Assembly: GCA_902517565.1 (NCBI GenBank)
Contig: CABYCU010000002.1
Coordinates: forward strand, 115,428-179,427
From: an uncultured SAR86 cluster bacterium
GTDB lineage: Bacteria; Pseudomonadota; Gammaproteobacteria; Magnimaribacterales; Magnimaribacteraceae
Direction of reading: 5' to 3'
Length of the DNA stretch: 64,000 nucleotides
Part shown: positions 52,209-60,858 of the stretch, one piece after another
Layout of the letters: each line of letters starts with the position of its first letter
Position numbering within the stretch: position 1 is the stretch's first letter
The notes under the pieces: model-generated
What the model was told of the DNA's origin: nothing
The model's input: only the letters and a program-made list of their open reading frames with translations
The model's database searches: none
Made by a program: the position numbers and the translations under genes

Positions 52209-53606
52209 ATGGAAATTAGAAAATTAAAGTCAGCGAAAGATATAAAAAAATTCTTAGATTCCCGTAAGACAGAATACGTAAAAGTAGCTATCACTGATAT
52301 AGATGGTGTTCTGCGCGGAAAATACATGCATGTTGATAAGTTTATTAAATCTTCAGAAAAAGGTTTTGGGTTTTGTGACGTTATTTTTGGATGGGATAGT
52401 AATGATGAATTGTATGAATTAAGGAATGTATCCGAAGATGAGTTATTTACTGGATGGCATACAGGATTTCCAGATGTAAAAACCAGCATTGTCGTTGAAT
52501 CTGGAAGGCTTAATCCATTTGAGGAAAATATCCCATTTTTCTTAGCTGAATTATCTGATGAGGAAGTTTGTCCTCGTGGGATATTAAATAAGATTTTGGG
52601 TTTAATGGAAAATGAAGGCATAAAATCTAAATCTGCATTTGAATATGAATTCTTTCTTTTTGACGAAACACCTCACTCGGTGAGAGAAAAGAAATTTTCT
52701 AATCTCAAAAATTTTACCCCCGGTATGTACGGGTATTCAATTTTGAGAAATTCCGTACATTCTGATCTGTACAATAAACTCCTTAACCTTTGCGCTGAAA
52801 TGGATTTACCTTTAGAAGGTTTACACACAGAAACCGGGCCCGGTGTTATAGAAGCGGCCATAATGGTTGATCATTCAATCAATGCTGCAGATAAAGCTGT
52901 GTTGTTCAAAACTTTCTCAAAAGTTCTATTCCAAAAAAACGATCAGATGGCAAATTTTATGGCCAAGTGGTCTGATAAATATCCGGGACAATCAGGTCAT
53001 ATCCATGCTTCGCTTCAAGATCTAGACGGGCAATCTTTATTTAGCACCAAAGAAGAAGCATTGCCAAAAACTCTTCTTTATTTTGTAGGTGGCTTACAGA
53101 AATATATGAGGGAATTTGCAGTTATGATTGCTCCAACTGTTAACTCCTATAAACGACTCTGTCCTGGAGCATGGGCTCCAATAAATATGACTTGGGGAAT
53201 TGAAAATAGAACAACAGCTTTTAGAGTAATCCAAGGGGATTCTGCGAGTCAAAGAGTAGAAAATAGACTACCAGGTGCAGATTCAAACCCCTATCTTGCA
53301 TTGGCTGCTACTCTGGGTGCAGGGCTTTTAGGAATTAAAGAGGAGATTGAGCCTTCGGCCGAGACTGTAGGAGGCGCATACGAATTGAAATTAGAAAGAA
53401 AGTATCAAGTACCCTCCGACTTAGGAGAAGCTGCAAAGCTTTTTAAAAACTCTGATCCAGCTAAAGACCTTTTTGGAGAAAAATTTGTAAACCATTTTGC
53501 CAATTCTAGAATTTGGGAATTTGAAGAATATCAGAAAAGTAAGAGCTTAATTGAATCTTCTTCCATTTCTCTATGGGAGCTAGAAAGATACTTTGAAATA
53601 ATTTAA
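52209..53606 (+). CDS. Glutamine-synthetase-like ligase (gamma-glutamylamide synthetase type)
   Basis: A 465-residue protein with both glutamine synthetase domains. The beta-grasp N-domain has VAITDIDGVLRGKYMHVDKF (residues 26-45). The catalytic domain has FEYEFFLFDE, GLHTETGPGVIEAAI, QSGHIHASL, the NSYKRLCPGAWAP loop and ENRTTAFRV/SQRVENRLPGADSNPYLALAA. The DIDGVLRGK opening and lack of a C-terminal adenylylation tyrosine motif point to the PuuA/GlnA-like group that joins glutamate to amines, rather than the nitrogen-assimilating enzyme. The deacetylase gene begins two bases later (TAACTATG), so both are coupled. Confidence 0.85.
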   Translation: MEIRKLKSAKDIKKFLDSRKTEYVKVAITDIDGVLRGKYMHVDKFIKSSEKGFGFCDVIFGWDSNDELYELRNVSEDELFTGWHTGFPDVKTSIVVESGRLNPFEENIPFFLAELSDEEVCPRGILNKILGLMENEGIKSKSAFEYEFFLFDETPHSVREKKFSNLKNFTPGMYGYSILRNSVHSDLYNKLLNLCAEMDLPLEGLHTETGPGVIEAAIMVDHSINAADKAVLFKTFSKVLFQKNDQMANFMAKWSDKYPGQSGHIHASLQDLDGQSLFSTKEEALPKTLLYFVGGLQKYMREFAVMIAPTVNSYKRLCPGAWAPINMTWGIENRTTAFRVIQGDSASQRVENRLPGADSNPYLALAATLGAGLLGIKEEIEPSAETVGGAYELKLERKYQVPSDLGEAAKLFKNSDPAKDLFGEKFVNHFANSRIWEFEEYQKSKSLIESSSISLWELERYFEII

Positions 53607-53608
53607 CT

Positions 53609-54709
53609 ATGAAAACAGGGATAGTATTTCACGAACTTTATTTGTGGCATCACACAGGCAATCATGCTGATTATGTACCTTATGGCTTTCCGGTTGAACC
53701 CTTTCATCATTCAGAAAGTCCTGATACGAAAAGAAGAATTAAAAACCTAATGGAGGTTTCTGGGCTTTATGACAGACTATTGCCTATAGTTCCTAGAAAG
53801 GCCACCAAAGAAGAAATACTATTCTTTCATACAGAAAATCATTACGAACATATTCGATCATTAAACGATTCGATAAGTGTAAATGCAGGTATCAGTGCTC
53901 CGACAGGTATAGGTAGTTTTGATATTGCCCTTCTTTCTACTGGAGGTGTTATAGAAGCCATCGATCGAGTAATTGATGGAGAAGTTGATAATGCCTATGC
54001 ACTTGTTAGGCCACCTGGACATCATGCAATGCCAAATAAAGCAATGGGATTTTGTCTATTTGGAAATGCAGCTATAGCTGGTAAATATGCTTTACAAAAA
54101 AAAGGTCTCAATAAGATAGCTTTTGTTGACTGGGATGTGCACCATGGAAATGGCACTCAAACAGCTTTCTATAAAGATTCAAATGCATTAACTATTTCAA
54201 TTCACCAAGATAGAAATTTTCCAACGAATTCGGGTTTCATTTCAGAGAATGGTGAAGGAAATGGTTCTGGTTACAACATCAACATACCACTGCCGCCCGG
54301 CTCTGGAGTTGGAGCATATGAGGCTGCGTTCGATAGAGTCGTTATACCTGCTCTGGAAGCTTATAAGCCAGATTTAATTATTGTTCCATCAGGTTTTGAC
54401 GGAGGTGCAGGAGATCCTATAGGTAGGCAGATGATGACTAGTGAAGGATTTAGATCTTTAACTAAAAAATTAATGCTATCAGCCGAAGAAATTTGTAATG
54501 GCAAAATTTTAATGACTCACGAAGGTGGATATAGCGCAGCTACAGTTCCTTTCTTGGCGCACGCAGTTATTGAAACACTAGCTCAAGAAGATATGGGTAT
54601 AAAAGATCCTTTCCAGAATATTATTGGCAATCTAGGGCAGCAAGAACTACAACCCCACCAAGATAAACTCATTTCAGAGGTGGAGAATTTATTAAAGAAT
54701 ATTAAATAA
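53609..54709 (+). CDS. Class II histone deacetylase-like amidohydrolase
   Basis: A 366-residue zinc deacetylase of the arginase/deacetylase fold. Signature residues are the His-His pair in RPPGHHAMP near 134-142, zinc ligands Asp and His in VDWDVHHGNGTQ near 175, and Asp in PSGFDGGAGDP near 263. Bacteria have no histones; enzymes of this group remove acetyl groups from polyamines or other small amides. Placement between a gamma-glutamylamide synthetase-like gene and an SDR fits catabolism of acetylated amines. The flanking junctions are identical TAACTATGAAA sequences with two-base gaps. Confidence 0.88.
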   Translation: MKTGIVFHELYLWHHTGNHADYVPYGFPVEPFHHSESPDTKRRIKNLMEVSGLYDRLLPIVPRKATKEEILFFHTENHYEHIRSLNDSISVNAGISAPTGIGSFDIALLSTGGVIEAIDRVIDGEVDNAYALVRPPGHHAMPNKAMGFCLFGNAAIAGKYALQKKGLNKIAFVDWDVHHGNGTQTAFYKDSNALTISIHQDRNFPTNSGFISENGEGNGSGYNINIPLPPGSGVGAYEAAFDRVVIPALEAYKPDLIIVPSGFDGGAGDPIGRQMMTSEGFRSLTKKLMLSAEEICNGKILMTHEGGYSAATVPFLAHAVIETLAQEDMGIKDPFQNIIGNLGQQELQPHQDKLISEVENLLKNIK

Positions 54710-54711
54710 CT

Positions 54712-55470
54712 ATGAAAGATATCTTTGATCTAAGTGGAAAAACAGCAATTATAACCGGAGCTTCATCCGGACTAGGTAAACATTTCGCTAAAACACTCGC
54801 CTCTGCAGGAGCAAATTTAGTGATTTGCGCTAGGAGAGTTCAAAATTTAGAAAAATTAAAAAAAGAAATAAAGGGTGATGTGCTTGTTCTGCCTTTGGAT
54901 GTTACTTCAGAAGAAAGTGTTCTGAATTTCTTCTCGGAAGTAAAAAATTCAATTGGGTCACCCGACATATTAATAAATAATGCCGGAACTTCTGATCCAA
55001 AGAAATTTAAGGACCTAGACGAAGAGAGTTGGAATTACGTTTTAGAGACTAATTTAAATGGTGCTTATAGGGTAGCAAAGAATTTCACGGACGCGTTATT
55101 AGAAGATAAAAAATCTGGAAGCATTGTGAACATCGCTTCGATCCTTGGATTGAGAGTAGGACTTAATCTTACTAGTTATGCAACTGCCAAAGCTGGCTTA
55201 ATTCAACTTACTAAAAGTATGGCACTAGAATTGGCAAGATCAAATATTAGAGTAAATGCTATTGCACCTGGATATATCTTGACCGAAATCAACGATGACT
55301 TCTTTGCAACTGAAGAAGGCCAAAGTTATATAAAAAACATACCCATGAATAGACTGGGTCTTGAATCAGATCTTGATGGTATATTGCTGCTTCTGTCTAG
55401 TGATGCTTCTTCTTTCATGACCGGCTCCATAATTCCAGTGGATGGCGGCCATTTAATAAATCCTCTCTAA
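54712..55470 (+). CDS. Short-chain dehydrogenase/reductase (FabG-like)
   Basis: A 252-residue classical SDR: TGASSGLGKHFA near 15-26, NNAGTSDPKKF near 90, IVNIASILGLRVG near 140, YATAKAGLIQLTKSMALE (Tyr near 157, Lys near 161) and the terminal SFMTGSIIPVDGGHLI. It resembles gluconate 5-dehydrogenase or 3-oxoacyl reductase types. It is the third gene of the ligase-deacetylase-SDR operon, so it may act on an aldehyde or alcohol derived from the amine side chain. One base separates its stop from that of the convergent M48 protease. Confidence 0.88.
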   Translation: MKDIFDLSGKTAIITGASSGLGKHFAKTLASAGANLVICARRVQNLEKLKKEIKGDVLVLPLDVTSEESVLNFFSEVKNSIGSPDILINNAGTSDPKKFKDLDEESWNYVLETNLNGAYRVAKNFTDALLEDKKSGSIVNIASILGLRVGLNLTSYATAKAGLIQLTKSMALELARSNIRVNAIAPGYILTEINDDFFATEEGQSYIKNIPMNRLGLESDLDGILLLLSSDASSFMTGSIIPVDGGHLINPL

Positions 55471-55471
55471 T

Positions 55472-56896
55472 TTATTTAATAATTTTGATAATCCTTCCTA
55501 CAGATAAAGGTTTGTTTGGATAGTCTCCGTTAATAAGACGCAATTGATCTTCAGCATTCATATTTATACTGCTTTTCAAAGCTAGAGAGCTATAGGTATC
55601 CCCTTTCCTGACCTTATAGGAACTAATTCTTAGAGGTTTAGAATAGGCAATCTCATTTTCATTTAATTTTCTAAAAGAATTTATAATTTTTTTAAATTCC
55701 ATATCAAATATTGTGAAATCTGATCTTTCGTCTTTTAAATAACCGATAAATTGGTAAACCTGATTTTGTTTAAAAATTACAGCCATCCTTGTAGTCTTTC
55801 CCGATTGAAATGCCTTTACAGAATAGCCTTTGAAACCATTGATGTTTAGGTCATCTTCTTCTATGACGTTTTGAGCAAAACGTTTTAAGTATTCTTCTGG
55901 TGTTTCCCTGAAATTTAAATCTTCTAATGTCATTTGCAAAATTGCCTCTCCTAAAGGAGAGCTAAAGATCAAAGTATTTGGGGTATTTATGATTTCCCAA
56001 GAATTTGAAGATGACATGAATAAGTCTAAAGGGCCGTGATAGAACTTATTACCTCTTCTTATCCCGGATTCTTCAGAGTCTCCAAAGACCATACCGTCAA
56101 TCTTACTAAGATAATTGTCTTTTCTTTTTTTTGATCCTTGAGGATAGGAACTACTTACATTATTTATCACCTCTTGAAGTCTTTTATCGTTTGAGGGATG
56201 GCTTGCAAACACTCCGTGATAGCTTCTTGACTCCTGACCTCTTTGTTCTGCTATTTTTTTTGCGTACATCTCTTGATCCTTTAGAACAGACAACACTTCG
56301 TACATGCCTTGTGGGGAATAACCATCTTGAAAAATATATTGTGCTCCTAAATCATCTGCTTCAAGTTCCATATCTCGTCCATAGCCTGATAATAAAGCTC
56401 CAGAAGCTAAATTAGCTATATTGCCAGCTGTCCTGCCTGAATTAATTTCGACTGCAGCTGATAAAAGTCCTAACAGTTGAGATTGAGAATATTGTCTTAC
56501 GCTATGTCTTGCAGTTACATGTCCTATCTCATGACCCAAAACAGCAGCAAGCTCTTCTTCAGAAGAGAGGTAACTCATAAGACCTCTATTGATATATATG
56601 TAACCTCCCGGAAGAGCAAAGGCGTTTATATCTGGGCTATCAAGGACTGTAAATCTGTAAAGTAAATTAGGTCTATGACTTTTTAAAGCGAGGGACTCCC
56701 CTATAGATTGAACATACTCTTGAAGTTCTTCATCACTATAAATTGGGTACTGTTTTAGTATCTGAGCATTATACTCTCGACCCATTTGGACTTCTTGACT
56801 CTCACTAATCATTACGAAATCTTGCTTACCTGTAACAGGATTTACTGAACAGGCCGATAAGATAAGCAATATTAGGATAAGTAGATAAGTTCTCAT
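55472..56896 (-). CDS. M48 metalloprotease lipoprotein (BepA/LoiP-like) with C-terminal LysM-like tail
   Basis: I start this at the ATG at 56896, not 56941, because it gives a lipoprotein signal (LLILLILSAC) and a four-base ATGA overlap with the upstream patatin gene. The result is 474 residues. The zinc motif HEIGH is in AVLGHEIGHVTARH, and the third ligand Glu in DMELEADDLGAQY. The middle region is M48-type with a long helical extension. The last 50 residues (YKVRKGDTYSSLALK...LSVGRIIKIIK) resemble a LysM peptidoglycan-binding unit. It probably checks outer-membrane protein assembly in the periplasm, useful for the many TonB receptors. Confidence 0.9.
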   Translation of the reverse strand: MRTYLLILILLILSACSVNPVTGKQDFVMISESQEVQMGREYNAQILKQYPIYSDEELQEYVQSIGESLALKSHRPNLLYRFTVLDSPDINAFALPGGYIYINRGLMSYLSSEEELAAVLGHEIGHVTARHSVRQYSQSQLLGLLSAAVEINSGRTAGNIANLASGALLSGYGRDMELEADDLGAQYIFQDGYSPQGMYEVLSVLKDQEMYAKKIAEQRGQESRSYHGVFASHPSNDKRLQEVINNVSSSYPQGSKKRKDNYLSKIDGMVFGDSEESGIRRGNKFYHGPLDLFMSSSNSWEIINTPNTLIFSSPLGEAILQMTLEDLNFRETPEEYLKRFAQNVIEEDDLNINGFKGYSVKAFQSGKTTRMAVIFKQNQVYQFIGYLKDERSDFTIFDMEFKKIINSFRKLNENEIAYSKPLRISSYKVRKGDTYSSLALKSSINMNAEDQLRLINGDYPNKPLSVGRIIKIIK

Positions 56897-57789
56897 TCTT
56901 GAAGAAGTTGGACAGTTTCTTTTCCAAATTGATCCCACCAATTTTCACCCATTTTAATTATTTTATTTAGGTTGAATTCGCTCCTATCATCTAGTCTTCT
57001 ATTTACACCATTCAAAGAGGAGTTAACTCTTAGATAGTTTTTACCAATTAGATCACCGGCTAGCTCATGATCTAGACTGCTCTCGACCATCAAACCAAAC
57101 AGATCATGCATCATCCAACCTATAATGCCCCAATTCTGAGAAGCTTCTCCTTTTAAAGGTCTTTTACTGAGACCTGTTCCGATGCTTAATACTCTTAGTT
57201 CTGATTTAGGAAATAATTTCTTTGCTTCTGCATAGCCATGCAAAACAGGATGATTAGCAACTATAGCTCCATCTATCAAATATCGATCTCCAACTTTAGC
57301 TGTAGGATAATAGATAGGTGCTGCACTAGTCGCATCCCCTACATCAATTAAAGAAAAGCTTTTATCTTGTTCAACATAAGACTTAAATAAAACTGGAGAT
57401 CTTGATTGAATGTCATAACTCAAAACTGCTACTGGTTTAACTGCGTCACCTAAGGTAGAGCTACCAAAATAATTTTTAAGAACTCTCCTTTTTCCATGGC
57501 TTGAGTACTTAGGTTTTGACTGCAATAAACCGAGTCTTCTGTCCCAAGATGAAGTTCGCATTATTCTTCGAAGATTTGGAGTTCCCCACATACCCTCTAA
57601 CTCTCTCGAAGAGGATTTCTTGACTGCTAAGGCCAAACAAGAAATTGCCCCTGCAGAGGTACCTACAAAGAAATCAAATTTTTCATGAACTTTTATATCA
57701 GTCTCCTTCTCCAATAGCTTTAAAAAAGTTATCGATGCAAGTGTTCTTACACCTCCTCCATCCATGGATAATATGTATTTTTTTTTCAT
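56893..57789 (-). CDS. Patatin-like phospholipase
   Basis: A 298-residue patatin hydrolase. The oxyanion loop is DGGGVRTLASI at residues 8-18, the nucleophile Ser is in GTSAGAISC near 46, and the catalytic Asp is in DGAIVANHP near 167. No signal peptide is seen, so it likely acts in the cytoplasm or on the inner membrane, releasing fatty acids from phospholipids. It overlaps the M48 protease gene by four bases (ATGA). Some patatins are effectors of CBASS immunity, but no nucleotide cyclase is nearby, so housekeeping lipid turnover is more likely. Confidence 0.88.
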   Translation of the reverse strand: MKKKYILSMDGGGVRTLASITFLKLLEKETDIKVHEKFDFFVGTSAGAISCLALAVKKSSSRELEGMWGTPNLRRIMRTSSWDRRLGLLQSKPKYSSHGKRRVLKNYFGSSTLGDAVKPVAVLSYDIQSRSPVLFKSYVEQDKSFSLIDVGDATSAAPIYYPTAKVGDRYLIDGAIVANHPVLHGYAEAKKLFPKSELRVLSIGTGLSKRPLKGEASQNWGIIGWMMHDLFGLMVESSLDHELAGDLIGKNYLRVNSSLNGVNRRLDDRSEFNLNKIIKMGENWWDQFGKETVQLLQE

Positions 57790-57829
57790 AATTTTATTTA
57801 ATTATTCTATACAACTTTTAGTGACTTTT

Positions 57830-57865
57830 GACTGAAGTTAATTAAAATTGAGTCTCCTTTCAGTC
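57830..57865 (+). repeat. Inverted repeat upstream of the fourth TonB receptor
   Basis: GACTGAA and TTCAGTC form perfect 7-base arms around a 22-base AT-rich loop in the 93-base gap between the patatin and receptor genes. It could be an operator site or a leader hairpin. No riboswitch class is recognised. Confidence 0.3.
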
Positions 57866-57882
57866 TAATTTTGGGAAAATTT

Positions 57883-60825
57883 ATGAAAAAAATAACTTTA
57901 ATGGTGTTACTTAGTCTCTTTAATTCACTATACATACTTGCTGCAGAGGAAATTGAAGAAGTTGTTGTAACAGGCTCCCAAATAAAGGGTGCAAAAATTA
58001 CCGGCGCCCTACCGGTTTCAATACTTTCTAATGAGCAACTAGAAGCTTTTGGAATTGATTCAGGAGATGAGCTATTAGACACAATTGCAGAAAATGGAAT
58101 GAATCAATTTAATGAACAAGAATGGAATGGTGGAGTTAATGCATCCAGAGGAGATGTAGGAGCATTTAATTTAAGATCAGTTGGAGTTGGTGATACTCTT
58201 GTTTTGTTAAATGGTAGAAGAGTTATTATGTCTCCCGGTTATCAGACAGAGGCTGTTGGTGGTAGTTTTGTCCCTGTTTCTACAGTTAATTCAAATACAA
58301 TACCTGTGTATGGAGTAGAGAGAACTGAAGTTCTCAAGGATGGAGCATCTGCAATATACGGTGCCGATGCAGTAGCGGGAGTTGTAAATACGGTATTACA
58401 AAACGATTTTGAAGGTTTAACCGTTAGACTGAAAAGTTCAGGTTATGAAACATTTGATGCACAAGATAATCAAGTAAACATTAAGTTTGGCACTAATTTC
58501 AATGAAGGTAGATCAAATATAGGAGTATTTGTCGATTTAACTGACAGGGATAATATCAAAGCTTCAGAGGATCCTCGATGGGCTAATTCAGACCTAAGGC
58601 ATAGACTTCCAAGCGACAACCCCTGGTATAGTAAATTTAGAAACTCTAGCGTGTATTCTGTATACGGCACATGGTTTCAAGGAAGTAATCAATTTATAAA
58701 TTATCCTATTAGTAATTCAAGGTGTGAAGCAAGTTCAGCTATCGACATAATCGATACAACCAATGGCTGTTTAGTCGATAGAAGCGGTTCTTCTGGAGTC
58801 AGGACGAATTTAAATGAATATCGAGATGTTCGAGCCGAATTAGATAGAGTTAATATGTTTGTTTTCCTAAACCACGAATTGAATAATGGAAATGAGGCCT
58901 TCTTTGAGTTGGGCTATTATGATTCAGAAACAAATAGAACTTTATATCCGGAAGCTACTTTGGGAGGATCTGCAGGATACAGTGCGACTCAACCAATGAT
59001 TATTCCTGTAACAAATTATTATGTACCTGATTCTTTAGAAGCAATAGGCACTCCTTTTGCCAAAAGATATCATAGATTTCCAAATACTCGACAAAATATC
59101 AATCAAAGAGATACTTATAGATTACTTGCAGGTATGCGAGGTAATTTAAATAATTGGGATTGGGAGGGTGCTATAACAATATCAGAAGCTAATGCTCATG
59201 ATATTACTTACGGAAGACATTCCATGACATTATTAGATCAAGCATTAGCTGATACAACTTCAGCAGCAATGAATCCTTTTTCAGGTGGAATAAATTCTAA
59301 TCATGAGAGAGCATTAATTACAGAAGGAGTTCATAGAAAGAATGAAACAACTTTAGATATGTTGGATTTCAAAATATCTAATCCAGATATTTTTGATCTA
59401 CCAGCCGGTCCAGTTGGTATGGTTATAGGATTCGAATACAGAGAAGAGAGTTTTACAGACGACCGTGATGACAGACTCGATGGAACTATCAAGTATACAA
59501 CCAATGGCCACACATCAAGTGGTTTAAGGAACAGTAATTTAGATGTCACCTTCCCATATGTATCTGATGTTGTTAATTCTAGCCCGACTCCAGATTCTTA
59601 TGGTGAAAGAGACGTAACATCTCTTTTTGCAGAATTTCAATTACCTCTAACCTCAAAAATCAATGCTCAATTAGCTGTACGACATGAAGACTTTTCAGAT
59701 GTTGGTACAACAACAGTAAGTAAATTTGCAGCTGGTTGGCAGATAACAAACTATGCTTTAATTAGAGGCTCCTTTTCTCAAACTTTTAGAGGACCTAACT
59801 TAATAACAGTGAATGAATCCCAAGTCGCAAGAAATAATGGAAGAACGGATTGGGTTGGTGCATATGTAAGTGGTGACGGAGATACAGATATTACTGAAGG
59901 AACTGGTGATGACGAAAATATTTTATTTGATGTCTACAAATCAACCCAAAGAATAGCTTCAGGTAGTGACAAACTAATTGCTGAAGAGGGTGATAACTGG
60001 AATCTAGGTATTGTGATAGAACCTATAGAGAACTTGATTGTAACTTATGACGAATGGTCGATTGAAAAAGAAAATACGATTGGCCTGTTCGGAGAGGAGA
60101 ATCATACTATTCTAGATTTATTATTGAGATTAAGGGCCGGAACCTCAGGTTGCAACTCAGGTAATCCTAATGTTGTAAGATTTGATCCTGATCCCACTAC
60201 AGCTTCTTATTTTGAAGCAAAAGGTTTATGTAATGTAGGACAAATTCAAAGGATTGAAGATGTATATGTCAATCTAGACACAAGGAAAATTGAAGGCAAA
60301 GATATTGGTTTATATTATGTGACTGAGACAGAGTACGGAGATATCAGTTTCAGATATAACCAATCAAAACTAAAAAAACTTGAACAAACTGCTGGCGGGT
60401 CTGCAGCTGAAATTATAGCCGCACAGGCAGCGGGTGAGCTTTCAGGAATACCTGCGGGTGCGATCACTGGCTTCTCAAGTCAACTTGGGTTGAATGGTAA
60501 CTATGATCGTAAATCTAATATGAGTGTTATTTGGACATATGAAGATTATTACTTAAGTTTATCTCAATTAAGAATAGGAGAATTCTTTGATACAAGACCT
60601 GGTTTAAAGGGAGGGGAATACTGGAAAATACCTTCTATGAAAACCGTTAATATTACAGCAGGCTATAATTTCAAATTAAACGGACTTAAATCAAGAGTAA
60701 GGTTAGGAATTAAAAACCTTGAAGATGAAAGAGCTCCACTTGCTGACAAAACTTATGGTTACTATTCTGATGCTCATAGAGATTATGGAAGAAACTATTA
60801 TGTAGATCTTAGAGTGAGCTTTTAA
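57883..60825 (+). CDS. TonB-dependent receptor
   Basis: A 980-residue outer-membrane receptor. I use the ATG at 57883 (MKKITLMVLLSLFNSLYILA, a good signal peptide with GGGA upstream) instead of the TTG at 57871. TonB-box-like EIEEVVVTGSQIKG precedes the plug domain with LVLLNGRRVIM, RTEVLKDGASAIYGADAVAGVVN near 145-170. The barrel ends in the aromatic terminus RNYYVDLRVSF. An SLC13-type carboxylate transporter follows after 33 bases, so the two may be in one transcript and handle a related substrate. The ligand is unknown. Confidence 0.94.
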   Translation: MKKITLMVLLSLFNSLYILAAEEIEEVVVTGSQIKGAKITGALPVSILSNEQLEAFGIDSGDELLDTIAENGMNQFNEQEWNGGVNASRGDVGAFNLRSVGVGDTLVLLNGRRVIMSPGYQTEAVGGSFVPVSTVNSNTIPVYGVERTEVLKDGASAIYGADAVAGVVNTVLQNDFEGLTVRLKSSGYETFDAQDNQVNIKFGTNFNEGRSNIGVFVDLTDRDNIKASEDPRWANSDLRHRLPSDNPWYSKFRNSSVYSVYGTWFQGSNQFINYPISNSRCEASSAIDIIDTTNGCLVDRSGSSGVRTNLNEYRDVRAELDRVNMFVFLNHELNNGNEAFFELGYYDSETNRTLYPEATLGGSAGYSATQPMIIPVTNYYVPDSLEAIGTPFAKRYHRFPNTRQNINQRDTYRLLAGMRGNLNNWDWEGAITISEANAHDITYGRHSMTLLDQALADTTSAAMNPFSGGINSNHERALITEGVHRKNETTLDMLDFKISNPDIFDLPAGPVGMVIGFEYREESFTDDRDDRLDGTIKYTTNGHTSSGLRNSNLDVTFPYVSDVVNSSPTPDSYGERDVTSLFAEFQLPLTSKINAQLAVRHEDFSDVGTTTVSKFAAGWQITNYALIRGSFSQTFRGPNLITVNESQVARNNGRTDWVGAYVSGDGDTDITEGTGDDENILFDVYKSTQRIASGSDKLIAEEGDNWNLGIVIEPIENLIVTYDEWSIEKENTIGLFGEENHTILDLLLRLRAGTSGCNSGNPNVVRFDPDPTTASYFEAKGLCNVGQIQRIEDVYVNLDTRKIEGKDIGLYYVTETEYGDISFRYNQSKLKKLEQTAGGSAAEIIAAQAAGELSGIPAGAITGFSSQLGLNGNYDRKSNMSVIWTYEDYYLSLSQLRIGEFFDTRPGLKGGEYWKIPSMKTVNITAGYNFKLNGLKSRVRLGIKNLEDERAPLADKTYGYYSDAHRDYGRNYYVDLRVSF

Positions 60826-60858
60826 TCGATTAGTTCAGTCGTTTTTTAGATAGACAAA

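Noticed and set aside
52196-52621. 141-residue minus-strand ORF
   Set aside because: It is antisense to the glutamine-synthetase-like gene, with low-complexity Ser/Asn-rich composition typical of a shadow.
56893-57789. Patatin as an effector of a CBASS-type anti-phage system
   Set aside because: No cyclic nucleotide synthase, ubiquitin-like or TRIP13-type gene lies nearby; the neighbour is an M48 protease in a four-base overlap, so general lipid turnover is more likely.
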